Below, piece by piece: positions 32,601 to 47,600 of a stretch of DNA of 64,000 bases. The stretch is from Dallia pectoralis (lineage: Eukaryota; Chordata; Actinopteri; Esociformes; Umbridae), in assembly GCA_029465975.1 (NCBI GenBank), contig CM055728.1, forward strand, positions 2,562,330 through 2,626,329, given 5' to 3'. The stretch's first letter is position 1. The number at the start of each line of letters is the position of its first letter. Both the position numbers and the translations under genes were made by a program. The notes beneath the pieces were generated by a model, which saw nothing but the letters and a program-made list of their open reading frames with translations, was not told the DNA's origin and ran no database searches.

Positions 32601-35600
32601 TACACAACAAGGCCCAGCTTACACAATACACAACAAGGCCCAGCTTACACAATACACAACAAGGCCCAGCTTACACAACAAGGCCCAGCTTACACAATAC
32701 ACAACAAGGCCCAGCTTACACAATACACAACAAGACCCAGCTTACACAACAAGGACCAGCTTACACAATACACAACAAGGCCCAGCTTACCCAATACACA
32801 ACAAGGCCCAGCTTACACAATACACAACAAGGCCCAGCTTACACAACAAGGCCCAGCTTACACAATACACAACAAGGCCCAGCTTACACAATACACAACA
32901 AGGCCCAGCTTACACAATACACAACAAGGCCCAGCTTACACAATACACAACAAGGCCCAGCTTACACAACAAGGCCCAGCTTACACAATACACAACAAGG
33001 CCCAGCTTACACAATACACAACAAGGCCCAGCTTACAGAACAAGCCCCAGCTTACACAATACACAACAAGGCCCAGCTTACACAACAAGGCCCAGCTTAC
33101 ACAACAAGCCCCAGCATACACAATTAATCATGTTAAACAGTAACTCACCACCCAGCATGCATTGCCAAGGTCTGCAATTTTGATGCAGATTTTGTCCGCG
33201 TTCTGTGGGTCCAGTGGATTGACCAGGAAATCTGAAGCGCTGAACACTAGCGAGTAAAAGAGGAAGAGTAAATCCCCACAACAGAATAAGTGACGGGTTG
33301 AGTCGGATGTGAAGGGCACAATTAAAGTGACAGAAGGAATTAGAGAATGCCAGGTGAGATACTAACTTCTGGGAGAGCGCTGGCTGTCTTTGCCAGTGGA
33401 GTAGCCTGACAGGGTGGACAGTGCAGACTCAGATGTGGCTGACACAGATGTGCCTGACACAGATGTGGATGACAGGATAGATCCAGCAGACATGCCTGAC
33501 AGACCAGAGCCGGGGCTGGAGAAACGCATGTTGCTATGGCCATTACAGCCATCCTCTATACACAACGAGCCTGACTCCACGCCGGCCTTGGTGTTAGTCG
33601 CGGACAAGCCTCGGCTGTAGCAGTTCCCGATTCCATTCACTACAGAGGACAATGGAGTGGGAGATTGTTTTAAAAATGTAATACAGAGACTGAACCAGGA
33701 TAGGTTAAGACATGGCTACAACCAAATTACATTAGATTTACATTACATAGTATCTGCATTATAATGTGGCCACTATCTGCTGTTAATATCAGATGGATCA
33801 ATATATCTGCATTATAATGGGATCACTCACTGGGTGGGTCTAGTGGAGAGGTCCCTTCCAGCTCCATCTTCTGCAGGTCCACCAGCCGCTCCTCCAGCAG
33901 ACGCTGCTGCCGCTTGGCCTTCCTCTTCAACTTCTTCTTTTTGTTCTTGGTCACATTGTCACTCTAGATAGAGCAGATAAAAATAGATTGATAAAAAAAC
34001 AGAGAGGGAGTGAGAGAGAGCGAGAGAGAGAGAGAAAGAGAGCGACACAGGGTCAGGTCAGAGCATTGTTAGCATTTCCAATCATGATGCTAGCCAGACT
34101 GTTGCTACTGGCCGGACAACACAACAGACACCGGTTGCTACCTGACGACACAACAGACACCGGTTGCTACCTGACGACACAACAGACACCGGTTGCTACC
34201 TGACGACACAACAGACACCGGTTGCTACCTGACGACACAACAGACACCGGTTGCTACCTGACGACACAACAGACACCGGTTGCTACCTGACGACACAACA
34301 GACACCGGTTGCTACCTGACGACGCAACAGACACCGGTTGCTACCTGACAACGCAACAGACCCTGTTGCTACCTGACAACGCAACAGACATCGTTGCTAC
34401 CTGACGACACAACAGACACCGTTGCAACCTGACGACACAACAGACACCGTTTCTACCTGACGACACAACAGACACCGTTTCTACCTGAAAACACAACAGA
34501 CACTGTTGCAACTTAAAACTTCAAGGGTCACCAGAGGGTTAAAGAGAAAGTAAAAGCAGCAACATAGAAGAGTACATTAAGAAAGATTATTCAGTGTTAG
34601 CCAATCAAAGATAGAGTATTCAGTGTTAGCCAATCAAAGATAGAGTATTCAGTGTTAGCCAATCAAAGATAGAGTATTCAGTGTTAGCCAATCAAAGATA
34701 GAGTATTCAGTGTTAGCCAATCAAAGATAGAGTATTCAGTGTTAGCCAATCAAAGATAGAGTATTCAGTGTTAGCCAATCTCAGAAGGCCAACTGAAAGT
34801 GAGCAGGGATTATATAATTAATCTGTGATTTAATAATATTAAAAGTTATTGTGTTACTGTATCCATCAAGCTTAGGGTGCTAATTATATTTTACATCAAT
34901 ACTTCAGATTATAACCAGAGCTCCACAACAAACCCTGCCTGTTTTACCAACTTGCATGGGCACTTAGAGACTTAACATTAGACCACCACAGCCTTTCTGC
35001 ATCCTGGCAGGTAGAGGAGCCCTCTAATGTCCCCATTGCCCGTTCTCCTACAGAATGTGCTTCCTTCTGACAGTATTGCTTAAAGCTGACCCAGTAAACA
35101 CTCATGTCCACGGGGCCATTGGAACAGGCTTTAGCTCATCAGGTTATGTAGCACACGAACTCTATCTGAAATATCAGGAAGTGCCATCTTTACCATAAGG
35201 GATCAATACCAGCCCTGATGCTTTATAACGTCCCTTTAACCATTGATGAGGGAGTAACACCACAAGCTCCTCTTGAAGTCCTTGAGGTTGTCTTGGTAAT
35301 GGATTTGGTACTTCATGTTGCATACGCTGCAGCTACCCATTACCGTATGGTGCCCACTACTTCAAAAATGACAACAGTGTAATATATCATGTTAAATTAA
35401 TCAATCCAAACAAACATTCAGAAAACACATCCATAAGGGAAGTACAGAGATGTTATTTGGGGTGGCATTGTGAATCCTGAAAACACATACAAAAGGAAAA
35501 TATATCTGAGCAAAGCACTTAACAATTCTTGCTCCGGTAAATTGCTTGTATTGCGAGCAGCTGCTAAACTACATAAATGACAATAAATATAAACAGACAA

Positions 35601-38600
35601 AAAATATCAACGGTTTGCAGGAATAAAACCACAGAGATAAGAGATAGCCCTGCACAACAAAACTGTCAATTAAGTAGGTATAGTCACATTATCACATCAG
35701 CTCAATACAAAGTTAACAAAATAAAGCATACCTACAAAACTGCAAACATTTATGACAAAGGCCCAGTTAGCTGTGCTGCGTGCCTAACTGAGATGACCCA
35801 GTTATTCTCTCTACTAATACACAGGCCCAGTTAGCTTTGCTGCGTGCCATACTGAGATGACCCAGTTATTATCTCTACTAATACACAGGCCCAGTTAGCT
35901 GTGCTAAGTGCCATACTGAGATGACCCAGTTATTCCCTCTACTGATACACAGGCCCAGTTAGCTGTGCCAAGTGTTATACTGAAATTACCCAGTTATTCT
36001 CTCTACTAATACACAGGCCCAGTTAGCTGTGCCAAGCGCCATACTGAGATGACCCAGTTATTCTCTCTACTAATACACAGGTCCAGGTAGCTGTGCTAAG
36101 CGCCATACTGAGATGACCCAGTTATTCTATCTACTAATACACAGGCCCAGTTAGCTGTGCTAAGTGTAATACTGAGATGACCCAGTTATTATCTCTACTA
36201 ATACACAGGCCCAGTTAGCTGTGCCAAGCACCATACTGAGATGACCCAGTTATTCTCTCTACTAATACACAGGCCCAGTTAGCTGTGCTAAGTGTAATAC
36301 TGAGATGACCCAGTTATTCTCTCTACTAATACACAGGCCCAGTTAGCTGTCCTAAGTGCCATACTGAGATGACCCAGTTATTCTCTCTACTAATACACAG
36401 GCCCAGTTAGCTGTGCCAAGCGCCATACTGAGATGACCCAGTTATTCTCTCTACTAATACACAGGCCCAGTTAGCTGTGCCAAGCGCCATACTGAGATGA
36501 CCCAGTTATTCTCTCTACTAATACACAGGCCCAGTTAGCTGTGCTAAGCGCCATACTGAGATGACCCAGTTATTCTCTCTACTAATACACAGGCCCAGTT
36601 AGCTGTGCCAAGCGCCATACTGAGATGACCCAGTTATTCTCTCTACTAATACACAGGCCCAGTTAGCTGTGCTAAGCGCCATACTGAGATGACCCAGTTA
36701 TTCTCTCCACTAATACACAGGCCCAGTTAGCTTTGCTGCGTGCCATACTGAGATGACCCAGTTATTCTCTCTACTAATACACAGGCCCAGTTAGCTGTGC
36801 TAAGCGTCATACTGAGATGACCCAGTTATTCTCTCCACTAATACACAGGCCCAGTTAGCTGTGCTAAGCGCCATACTGAGATGACCCAGTTATTCTCTCT
36901 ACTAATACACAGGCCCAGTTAGCTGTGCTAAGCGCCATACTGAGATGACCCAGTTATTCTCTCTACTAATACACAGGCCCAGTTAGCTGTGCCAAGCGCC
37001 ATACTGAGATGACCCAGTTATTCTCTCTACTAATACACAGGCCCAGTTAGCTGTGCCAAGCGCCATACTGAGATGACCCAGTTATTCTCTCTACTAATAC
37101 ACAGGCCCAGTTAGCTGTGCCAAGCGCCATACTGAGATGACCCAGTTATTCTCTCTACTAATACACAGGTCCAGTTAGCTGTGCTAAGCGCCATACTGAG
37201 ATGACCCAGTTATTCTCTACTAATACACAGGCCCAGTTAGCTGTGCTAAGCGCCATACTGAGATGACCCAGTTATTCTCTCTACTAATACACAGGCCCAG
37301 TTAGCTGTGCTAAGCGCCATACTGAGATGACCCAGTTATTCTCTCTACTAATACACAGGCCCAGTTAGCTGTGCTAAGCGCCATACTGAGATGACCCAGT
37401 TATTATCTCTACTAATACACAGGCCCAGTTAGCTGTGCTAAGCGCCATACTGAGATGACCCAGTTATTATCTCTACTAATACACAGGCCCAGTTAGCTGT
37501 GCTAAGCGCCATACTGAGATGACCCAGTTATTCCCTATGATTTCCCCTATGATTTTGCCCTCTTTTTTTGAAACCCAATTACTGCATTCACATGCTGCGA
37601 CAAAATATTACAATTAGACATGTAGAAACACAAACCAATCCAGACGCACACCCGAACATCACAAATTCAGAAAACTTTTAGGGAACATTCTAGAAAACCT
37701 GAAATTATGATGTTAAATTGTTCACACAAGTGAGTTATGGACTTATTTTTGCAAGACTTCTGAGGCAGGCAGGACTTTAGTCTGAACATACCTGGTTCTC
37801 CCTTGGAGCCGTGCTAACTGTTATCAAAACAGAAGGGGAAACAGGGAGGGATAGTAAACCGGAATGATAGAACAAACAAAAAACACAAGAAAAACAGGTC
37901 AAAGTTAGAAATTAAATAGAGACAGAAGAAATGAAAATGAACAGATTTCATACCCGAAAATGAGAGCGAAAAGACAGATGCATAGGAAACACAAGCAGCA
38001 ATCTGACAAAATGTACTCAACTGAGATCACAGGCATATGGTGGAATCAATGTGAAGATAAATACTCATACTCATTTGTCGTGGTGGCCATATATAAATAC
38101 TCATTTTGCCCTGGTGGCCATGTATAAATACTAATTTGTCCTGGTGGCCATATATAAATACTAATTTGCCCTGGTGGCCATATATAAATATTAATTTGTC
38201 CTGGTGGCCATATATAAATACTAATTTGTCCTGGTGGCCATATATAAATACTCATTTTGCCCTGGTGGCCATATATAAATACTCATTTTGCCCTGGTGGC
38301 CATATATAAATACTAATTTGCCCTGGTGGCCATATATACATACTAATTTGCCCTGGTGGCCATATACAAATACTCATTTTGCCCTGGTGGCCATATATAA
38401 ATACTAATTTGCCCTGGAGCCCATATATAAATAGTAATTTGCCCTGGAGCCCATATATAAATAGTAATTTACCCTGGTGGCCATATATAAATACTAATTT
38501 GCCCTGGTGGCCATATACAAATACTCATTTTGCCCTGGTGGCCATATAAAAATACTAATTTGCCCTGGTGGCCATATATAAATACTAATTTGCCCTGGTG

Positions 38601-41600
38601 GCCATATATAAATACTAATTTGCCCTAGTGGCCATATATAAATACTAATTTGCCCTAGTGGCCATATATAAATACTAATTTGCCCTGGTGGCCATATATA
38701 AATACTAATTTGTCCTGGTGGCCATATATAAATACTACTTTTGCCCTGGTGGCCATATATAAATACTACTTTTGCCCTGGTGGCCATATATATATACTCA
38801 TTTACTGGCCATTAAAACTAAGATCACAGGCGTATGGTGGAATCAATGTGAAGATAAATACTAATTTGCCCTGGTGGCAAAATATAAATACTAATTTGCC
38901 CTGGTGGACATATTCGTTCTACAACAAGATCCGGATAACATGTATAGCATTTAGTGGCCAATAAAACAAGTCTTCTGGCACCTCATTAAAGCAGATGTTT
39001 TCCATTGCACACCATATTGCAAACAATCCATAATAAATCCCAAACAATTTTGATGTGATTTTGACTATTTGAATGGATACTGACCTGGAAGGTTTACCAT
39101 ATTGTGCTCTTGACAAGTATTTGCCCTCTTTCGGATATACCTTATGAGTTTGGAATTATACATTTTTAAGTACATTGTCTTGAGATCTTTAACCATATAA
39201 AAATGTAATTTACCAGTGGGCAACAAAAACTATTGAATTTTCCACCAAATCTACACATGCACAAGAGTACCATTAATGTCCGGCTTTGATTCGAGGCTAT
39301 GCATATAGTTAGTTGCTTGTGTCTGACAACATACAAACTGAAGTGTCAATAAAACTAACTTATCTGTGTCCTATGACTTAAAACAAAGTTGTACAAAGTG
39401 GAAAACATTTGTCCCAATATTCATTCAAAAAGATCTGAAGCTGGGAATTAATATTGAAAATGAGACACTTTTTTAACAGCGATTTAAATGTATTTATGTA
39501 TGCAGTGAAAGTATGCCGAGCTGTCAAATGTGAGCTTTTGCATATAATTTGCTGATAGGTTGATTTGGCATTCAAATATACAAGACTGGGATTTTATGCT
39601 CACAATGATAGGATGTTTTAGAATAGCCCTGGTCCCATTAAAAGATTATTCACTTCATACCATATTACCAGGGTCAGCAAAAGGTGAATACAAAAAGAAA
39701 GTAGGTCATCCATTTACAAGTACTTCTACAATTAAAATAACAGCCTTTCAATTGTCAATGTAAACAAGGTTTAATTATTTTAAGTAATATCTATTTTTGA
39801 GCTTTGTTGTGGTGAATTTATACCAAAGGGTTTTCCTGTTTGCATTCATTTGTTTGTACTCAAACTGAAAGCTAGCACAGATAGCACTTGTGTTTATCTG
39901 GTCAGAATTCAGAATGTAATCTTATTTTCTTTCTAATTTTTTAATGACTGCTCTGTGTGTATGTGAGTGCTTGAACTCACAACTACTTTCCGTATCCACA
40001 GGCCCGGCACTAGGACAAAGTGACTGAGGGGGCAAATTAAATAACAAAACAGCGAGAGAGCTAATCTTTTTATTGCAAGACATTATGTAGGGGTGTAATG
40101 GTACAGGTATCTTTATTTTGCTGTTACCAAACCCAAACGAAAGTTAACAGGTGGCCAACTGAAACAACACACGGAGTGAGGACCAAAGGTCCAAAACCCT
40201 GTGTCAGTTACTGATGTTAATGATGAATATGAATGAGCTTATAAGCTCAGAATACAAGCACCACCTCAGAATGGGCTTGAAAGCTACTGTAACCAGAATA
40301 CAAGCACCACCCCAGAATGGGCTTGAAAGCTACTGCAACCAGAATACAAGCATCACCCCAGAATGGGCTTAAAAGCTACTGCAACCAGAATACAAGCATC
40401 ACCCCAGAATACAAGCACCACCCCAGAATGGGCTTAAAATCTACTGCAACCAGAATACAAGCATCACCACAGAATGGGCTTAGAAGCTACTGTAACCAGA
40501 ATACAAGCATCACCCCAAAATGGGCTTCAAAGCGACCCATCACTTTGTTAAAAAAAATAATAATACAAGTTTAAGAAATGTAACTAAATGCAATATCACA
40601 ACAGGACCTGCTGTTTAAACTAAATATATTCCCAAAATGTCCATGAGGTAAAGCAGATCAGCTTGAAAAAGCGGGCCAAAAGGATTAAACGGCGATGTAA
40701 AGATCTGATCAACCCTAAGCATGTAGATAGACGATATATAAAGGAGACCAGACAAGCCTCGTTCACATTAAACGTGCATTTCTTTACAGAGTGAAATCGT
40801 AACCCCCTAGCGTCTGAAGTCCCTGTTGTGATATGGAAACGTCCTACTTTATCAAACCCAGACAAAAAGCATTACCCATTCCTATAAAGACATTCAATAG
40901 AACATATATATGACATGAAACTAAATAATGGCATGTTGATCGTTTTGCAGGTGAACATACAGCATAATTACATATCTTGTATTGTGAACAATATATTAGA
41001 CTGTGGAGGGGATATTCATTTCCTGGTTGTTGTTGCTATTATTGTTGTTTTGTTCGTGCGGGTACCCTTAAAGTTTTGGTGCAAAACATTATTAAGATTT
41101 AATGTCAAATATATACAGAACATCTGAAAAGGAGCAAATACTTTCGCACAACACTTGTTTACTCCAACTCATGTATATTAATTACAGCACTAAAACAACA
41201 CAAACATGCAGTATATTGACTACATATAAGTGTAACCCAAACAGCATCAGCTCACCAGAGGAACCGTATGGGGGAGGGGCTCCTGACTGCTGCCACACAG
41301 TGGCCTCTGCAGCCAGCCTTCTGACGTACAGCTCATCTACGTCCAGCAGGATATTCTCTGGCTTGATGTCTGTGTGGATGATCTTACATTTGGTGTGCAG
41401 GTACTCAACACCCTGCAGAACCTTATAAGAGAAGTTATATAGCAAATAATTAATCATGCTCTCTCTACATGACTTATATATACGGCTTATATACACGTTG
41501 TATACATGACGTATATAGGGCTTATATACATGACATATATACGGCTTGTGTACATGCTATATACATGACGTACATACGGCTTGTGTACATGCTATATACA

Positions 41601-44600
41601 TGACGTATATACGGCTTGTGTACATGCTATACACATGACGTATATACGGCTTGTGTACATGCTATACACATGACGTATACATGGCTTATGTACATGCCAC
41701 ACACACACACACACCTAAAGGATTATTAGGAACACCATACTAATACTGTGTTTGACCCCCTTTCGCCTTCAGAACTGCCTTAATTCTACGTGGCATTGAT
41801 TCAACAAGGTGCTGAAAGCATTCTTTAGAAATGTTGGCCCATATTTATAGCATAGCATCTTGCAGTTGATGGAGATTTGTGGGATACACATCCAGGGCAC
41901 GAAGCTCCCGTTCCACCACATCCCAAAGATGCTCTATTGGGTTGAAATCTGGTGACTGTGGGGGCCATTTCAGTACAGTGAACTCATTGTCATGTTCAAG
42001 AAACCAATTTGAAATGATTCGAGCTTTGTGACATGGTGCATTATCCTGCTGGAAGTAGCCATCAGAGGATGGGTACATGGTGGTCATAAAGGGATGGACA
42101 TGGTCAGAAACAATGCTCAGGTAGGCCGTGGCATTAAAACGATGCTCAATTGGCACTAAGGGGCCTAAAGTGTGCCAAGAAAACATCCCCCACACCATTA
42201 CACCACCACCACCAGCCTGCACAGTGGTAACAAGGCATGATGGATCCACGTTCTCATTCTGTTTACGCCAAATTCTGACTCTACCATCTGAATGTCTCAA
42301 CAGAAATCGAGACTCATCAGACCAGGCAACATTTTTCCAGTCTTCAACTGTCCAATTAGGGGAGTGTATATACATGCTATACATGGCTTCACCAAATGGG
42401 GACATTTGTATTATACCGTACCTGTACGAGGATCCTTTTCACACAGACTAGAGGCAGGCCCATGTAGTTGGATTTGATTATCCATTTCAGCAGCTGATGA
42501 CCAAGAACCTCCAGCACCATACACACATCTGACATGTCTGTTAAGAAAGCTGCATCCATCAGACAAACACATTATAGACCAGGAAAACAGCAAGTGGGTC
42601 AGAACCTCAAGAACCATACACACATCTGACATGTCTGTTAAGAAAGCTGCATCCATCAGACAAACACATTATAGACCAGGAAAACAGCAATACAGGTGCG
42701 TCAGAACTGGAGAGAGTATAAGGTTTGAAATGAAGAACGACATTTTCTTAGGTTGCGTCGCAGGCAAATTATTCTGTGCCGCTCGCTTAAGAAAAGAGGT
42801 TCTTATTGAATTGCATTTGTATGAGTGCTACATAAAATATTCCAAAAAGGGAAACAGGAATGGCCACAGGTTGTTAGTGAAAGGGTTTTACAACATTACA
42901 AAGCCTTCATTACCATCCATAGTCATTGCTAAGGCAAACAAGGGAACCTGCTTCACTGAGGACACAAACCTGTCTTCCACTATATGAGGTTTACTCTCAA
43001 TTTGGTAGAGACTCAGCCGAAACCTGTCTTCCACTATATGAGATTTACTCTCCATTTGGTAGAGACTCAGCCGAAACCTGTCTTCCACTATATGAGGTTT
43101 ACTCTCAATTTGGTAGAGACTCAGCCGAAACCTGTCTTCCACTATATGAGGTTTACTCTCAATTTGGTAGAGACTCAGCCGAAACCTGTCTTCCACTATA
43201 TGAGGTTTACTCTCCATTTGGTAGAGACTCAGCCAAAACCTGTCTTCCACTATATGAGGTTTACTCTCAATTTGGTAGAGACTCAGCCGAAACCTGTCTT
43301 CCACTATATGAGGTTTACTCTCAATTTGATAGAGACTCAGCCGAAACCTGTCTTCCACTATATGAGGTTTACTCTCCATTTGATAGAGACTCAGCCGAAA
43401 CCTGTCTTCCACTATATGAGGTTTACTCTCAATTTGATAGAGACTCAGCCAAAACCTGTCTTCCACTATATGAGGTTTACTCTCAATTTGGTAGAGACTC
43501 AGCCGAAACCTGTCTTCCACTATATGAGGTTTACTCTCAATTTGATAGAGACTCAGCCAAAACCTGTCTTCCACTATATGAGGTTTACTCTCAATTTGAT
43601 AGAGACTCAGCCAAAACCTGTCTTCCACTATATGAGGTTTATTCTCCATTTGGTAGAGACTCAGCCGAAACCTGTCTTCCACTATATGAGGTTTACTAGA
43701 GACTCAGCCAAAACCTGTCTTCCACTATTGATAGAGACTCAGCCAAAACCTGTCTTCCACTATATGAGGTTTACTCTCAATTTGGTAGAGACTCAGCCGA
43801 AACCTGTCTTCCACTATATGAGGTTTACTCTCCATTTGATAGAGACTCAGCCGAAACCTGTCTTCCACTATATGAGGTTTACTCTCCATTTGGTAGAGAC
43901 TCAGCCGAAACCTGTCTTCCACTATATGAGGTTTACTCTCCATTTGGTAGAGACTCAGCCGAAACCTGTCTTCCACTATATGAGGTTTACTCTCAATTTG
44001 ATAGAGACTCAGCCGAAACCTGTCTTCCACTATATGAGGTTTACTCTCCATTTGGTAGAGACTCAGCCGAAACCTGTCTTCCACTATATGAGGTTTACTC
44101 TCAATTTGATAGAGACTCAGCCGAAACCTGTCTTCCACTATATGAGGTTTACTCTCCATTTGATAGAGACTCAGCCGAAACCTGTCTTCCACTATATGAG
44201 GTTTACTCTCAATTTGGTAGAGACTCAGCCAAAACCTGTCTTCCACTATATGAGGTTTACTCTCAATTTGGTAGAGACTCAGCCGAAACCTGTCTTCCAC
44301 TATATGAGGTTTACTCTCAATTTGATAGAGACTCAGCCAAAACCTGTCTTCCACTATATGAGGTTTACTCTCAATTTGATAGAGACTCAGCCAAAACCTG
44401 TCTTCCACTATATGAGGTTTATTCTCCATTTGGTAGAGACTCAGCCGAAACCTGTCTTCCACTATATGAGGTTTACTCTCAATTTGATAGAGACTCAGCC
44501 AAAACCTGTCTTCCACTATATGAGGTTTACTCTCAATTTGGTAGAGACTCAGCCGAAACCTGTCTTCCACTATATGAGATTTACTCTCAATTTGATAGAG

Positions 44601-47600
44601 ACTCAGCCAAAACCTGTCTTCCATTATATGAGGTTTATTCTCCATTTGGTAGAGACTCAGCCAAAACCTGTCTTCCACTATATGAGATTTACTCTCAATT
44701 TGATAGAGACTCAGCCAAAACCTGTCTTCCATTATATGAGGTTTATTCTCCATTTGGTAGAGACTCAGCCAAAACCTGTCTTCCACTATATGAGATTTAC
44801 TCTCAATTTGATAGAGACTCAGCCAAAACCAGACTTCACTATATGAGGTTTACTCTCCATTTAGTAGATACTCAGCCAAAACCTTATGCAGCAGACAAGC
44901 TGCAAAAAGGATACGTACTCCATTGACCCCGGATATCTTGAAGTCATCAATCAGCTGTACAATGGTCTCTCGTTTGGGGTCTGTGGGGTCGCTATCTCGC
45001 ACCTTAACACACAATAGAAGCACACACATGGAAATGTCATTTAGGGGGCACATCAAATCTGATCAATCTGCATTTTGAAGGAACTGTTTGTCAGAGCATA
45101 ACAGCCAAGAACTCCCCAGAGTGTTGAGGTGGCTAGACAAAAACATTATGATTATGAATGACATCGATCGTATTCTCCAAACAACCAGGCCACTTGCTGT
45201 GGAGGATGCTCCTGGGCTTGTAGCCATCAATTAGTCTGTGGGTCTGTCTTTGAGAGAAAGGAATAAGAAATTCCTGGCTCACACATCTCAGCAGTTTTAT
45301 CTCATCCAGCGCTGTCTCTGTGTAGTGCAGGGCACTCTTCACCACTTTCAGTGCCACAAAGCGCTTCCTCCTACACACAAACAATCACGTTTGTCATGTT
45401 AGCGTTTGAGCACAGAATGAAACAATGGATGGGAATAAAAAACAAGATAGAACGCATTAAGTTCTGCAATATGTATTAAAGGTACAGATCAATTATCAGT
45501 TACTTACTGAAGGTCCCAGCATAGCCATACAGTAGAGAAATGGCCCCAACCAAGCTTCCTGACAACATGATAACGGCCATTGAACAAGTCTCCAATCTTG
45601 ACTGGATAGTAACCACCTGAAATATACACCAGACTTTACTCGCACACACTTTGCGTGTCATATTGTGAATTTTACCTATCTACTGTGCAGACCTCTGCGT
45701 CATTTGTACTTTTCTTAACCACTTCTTTCACGTTAAACACATTATTTAACCAAACGCACAAAGAACAATTTAGTCGTTTAGTCGACTAATCGGTCGAAGC
45801 GGTCTTGGTCGACTGACATTCTCATTGATATTTATCCCTTTATAAGCAGTTATATATTACTGTATTCTAAATATAATTAGCCTATGTCTTATCCCCAACT
45901 TTAAATGCTTTAATTTAGGCTGTTTTGTAACAGCGCCTAAACACCTAAACTATATATAGCCTTTTTAGTTTTTCTTACTTACAAACCCGAACCCGACCCG
46001 AAACCGAGGCTGTTCATTAAACATTAACCCGAACCCCGAACATTTTTCGGGACCCGTCGGGCTCAGGTCGGGTAGCAGCCTCTAGTGAGGTGTGGTCAGG
46101 TGCGCGATTGTGACTGTCACTATAGACCTAGGACAGACCTCTAGTGTGGTGTGGTCAGGTGCGCGATTGTGACTGTCACTATAGACCTAGGACAGACCTC
46201 TAGTGTGGTGTGGTCAGGTGCGCGATTGTGACTGTCACTATAGACCTAGGACAGACCTCTAGTGTGGTGTGGTCAGGTGCGCGATTGTGACTGTCACTAT
46301 AGACCTAGGACAGACCTCTAGTGAGGTGTGGTCAGGTGTGCGATTGTGACTGTCACTATAGACCAAGGACAGAGCTCTAGTGTGGTGTGGTCAGGTGTGC
46401 GATTGTGACTGTCACTATAGACCTAGGACAGAGCTCTAGTGTGGTGTGGTCAGGTGTGCGATTGTGACACTATAGACCTAGGACAGAGCTCTAGTGTGGT
46501 GTGGTCAGGTGTGCGATTGTGACACTATAGACCTAGGAGGACAGAGCTCCTCACTTTGCAGTTAATAACAATTACTTAATTTTCAAAAATGTTTATTATT
46601 ATTATAGTTTTATTTATTATTGATGTTTTTTCGTTGTTGTTTCATAAAAGCTCTATGACAATTGTTTAATAAATGTTCAATCAAAATGCAAAACATCACG
46701 ACCTCTTTTTTTATTTTTAGTCGACTAATCGTTGCGCAGGACAAGACTTTGGTCGACTAAGCATTTCTTTGGTTGACTACAGCCCTACTAATGTGTATGT
46801 GACCAATGAGACATTGTTGACGAGGCCTAATGCGTTTCATTATGTTATACCTTTACAGTAATCTGAAGGGTCCTCCTGTTGACGAGGCCTAATGAGTTTT
46901 AACATGCTATACCTTTACAGTAATCTGAAGGGTCCTCCTGTTCCTCATCATCGGAGCCTAGAAGTTCTGGTGGCGGAGGGGTAAAGTCGGGAGGTGGTGG
47001 ACTGAGAGCCTGTGGAAACGTGGCTAATGGTTTAGATGTAGTACTGGACCGTAGTGGTGGAAGACCCAGGGACGGTGCTATGGGATTGAATCGTATAGGA
47101 GAGGACGCTGTCTCTGGGTTGTCAGAAGAGGAAGTTAGTGTTGTAAGAAGTGACTTAGTGGTTGGAACAGCGGGACATAAATGTGGAGGGCTCTGGGACA
47201 GGTTATTAGAAGCAGGGGATTGGAGGACAGGGCTCTGGGACAGGATATTAGAAGCAGGGGATTGGAGGACAGGGCTCTGGGACAGGATATTAGAAGCAGG
47301 GAATTGGAGGACAGGGCTCTGGGACAGGATATTAGAAGCAGGGAATTGGAGGACAGGGCTCTGGGACAGGATATTAGAAGCAGGGAATTGGAGGACAGGG
47401 CTCTGGGACAGGTTATTAGAAGCAGGGGATTGGAGGACAGGGCTCTGGGACAGGTTATTAGAAGCAGGGGATTGGAGGACAGGGCTCTGGGACAGGATAT
47501 TAGAAGCAGGGAATTGGAGGACAGGGCTCTGGGACAGGATATTAGAAGCAGGGAATTGGAGGACAGGGCTCTGGGACAGGTTATTAGAAGCAGGGGATTG

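Noticed and set aside
31917..33143. 408-codon plus-strand frame of YTIHNKAQLTQ-type repeats
   Set aside because: It lies antisense in srpk3 intron 12 and exists because the unit is 18 or 27 bp.
42984..44846. 620-codon plus-strand frame and antisense frames
   Set aside because: 54-bp array in srpk3 intron 6; no splice phase or conserved domain supports it.
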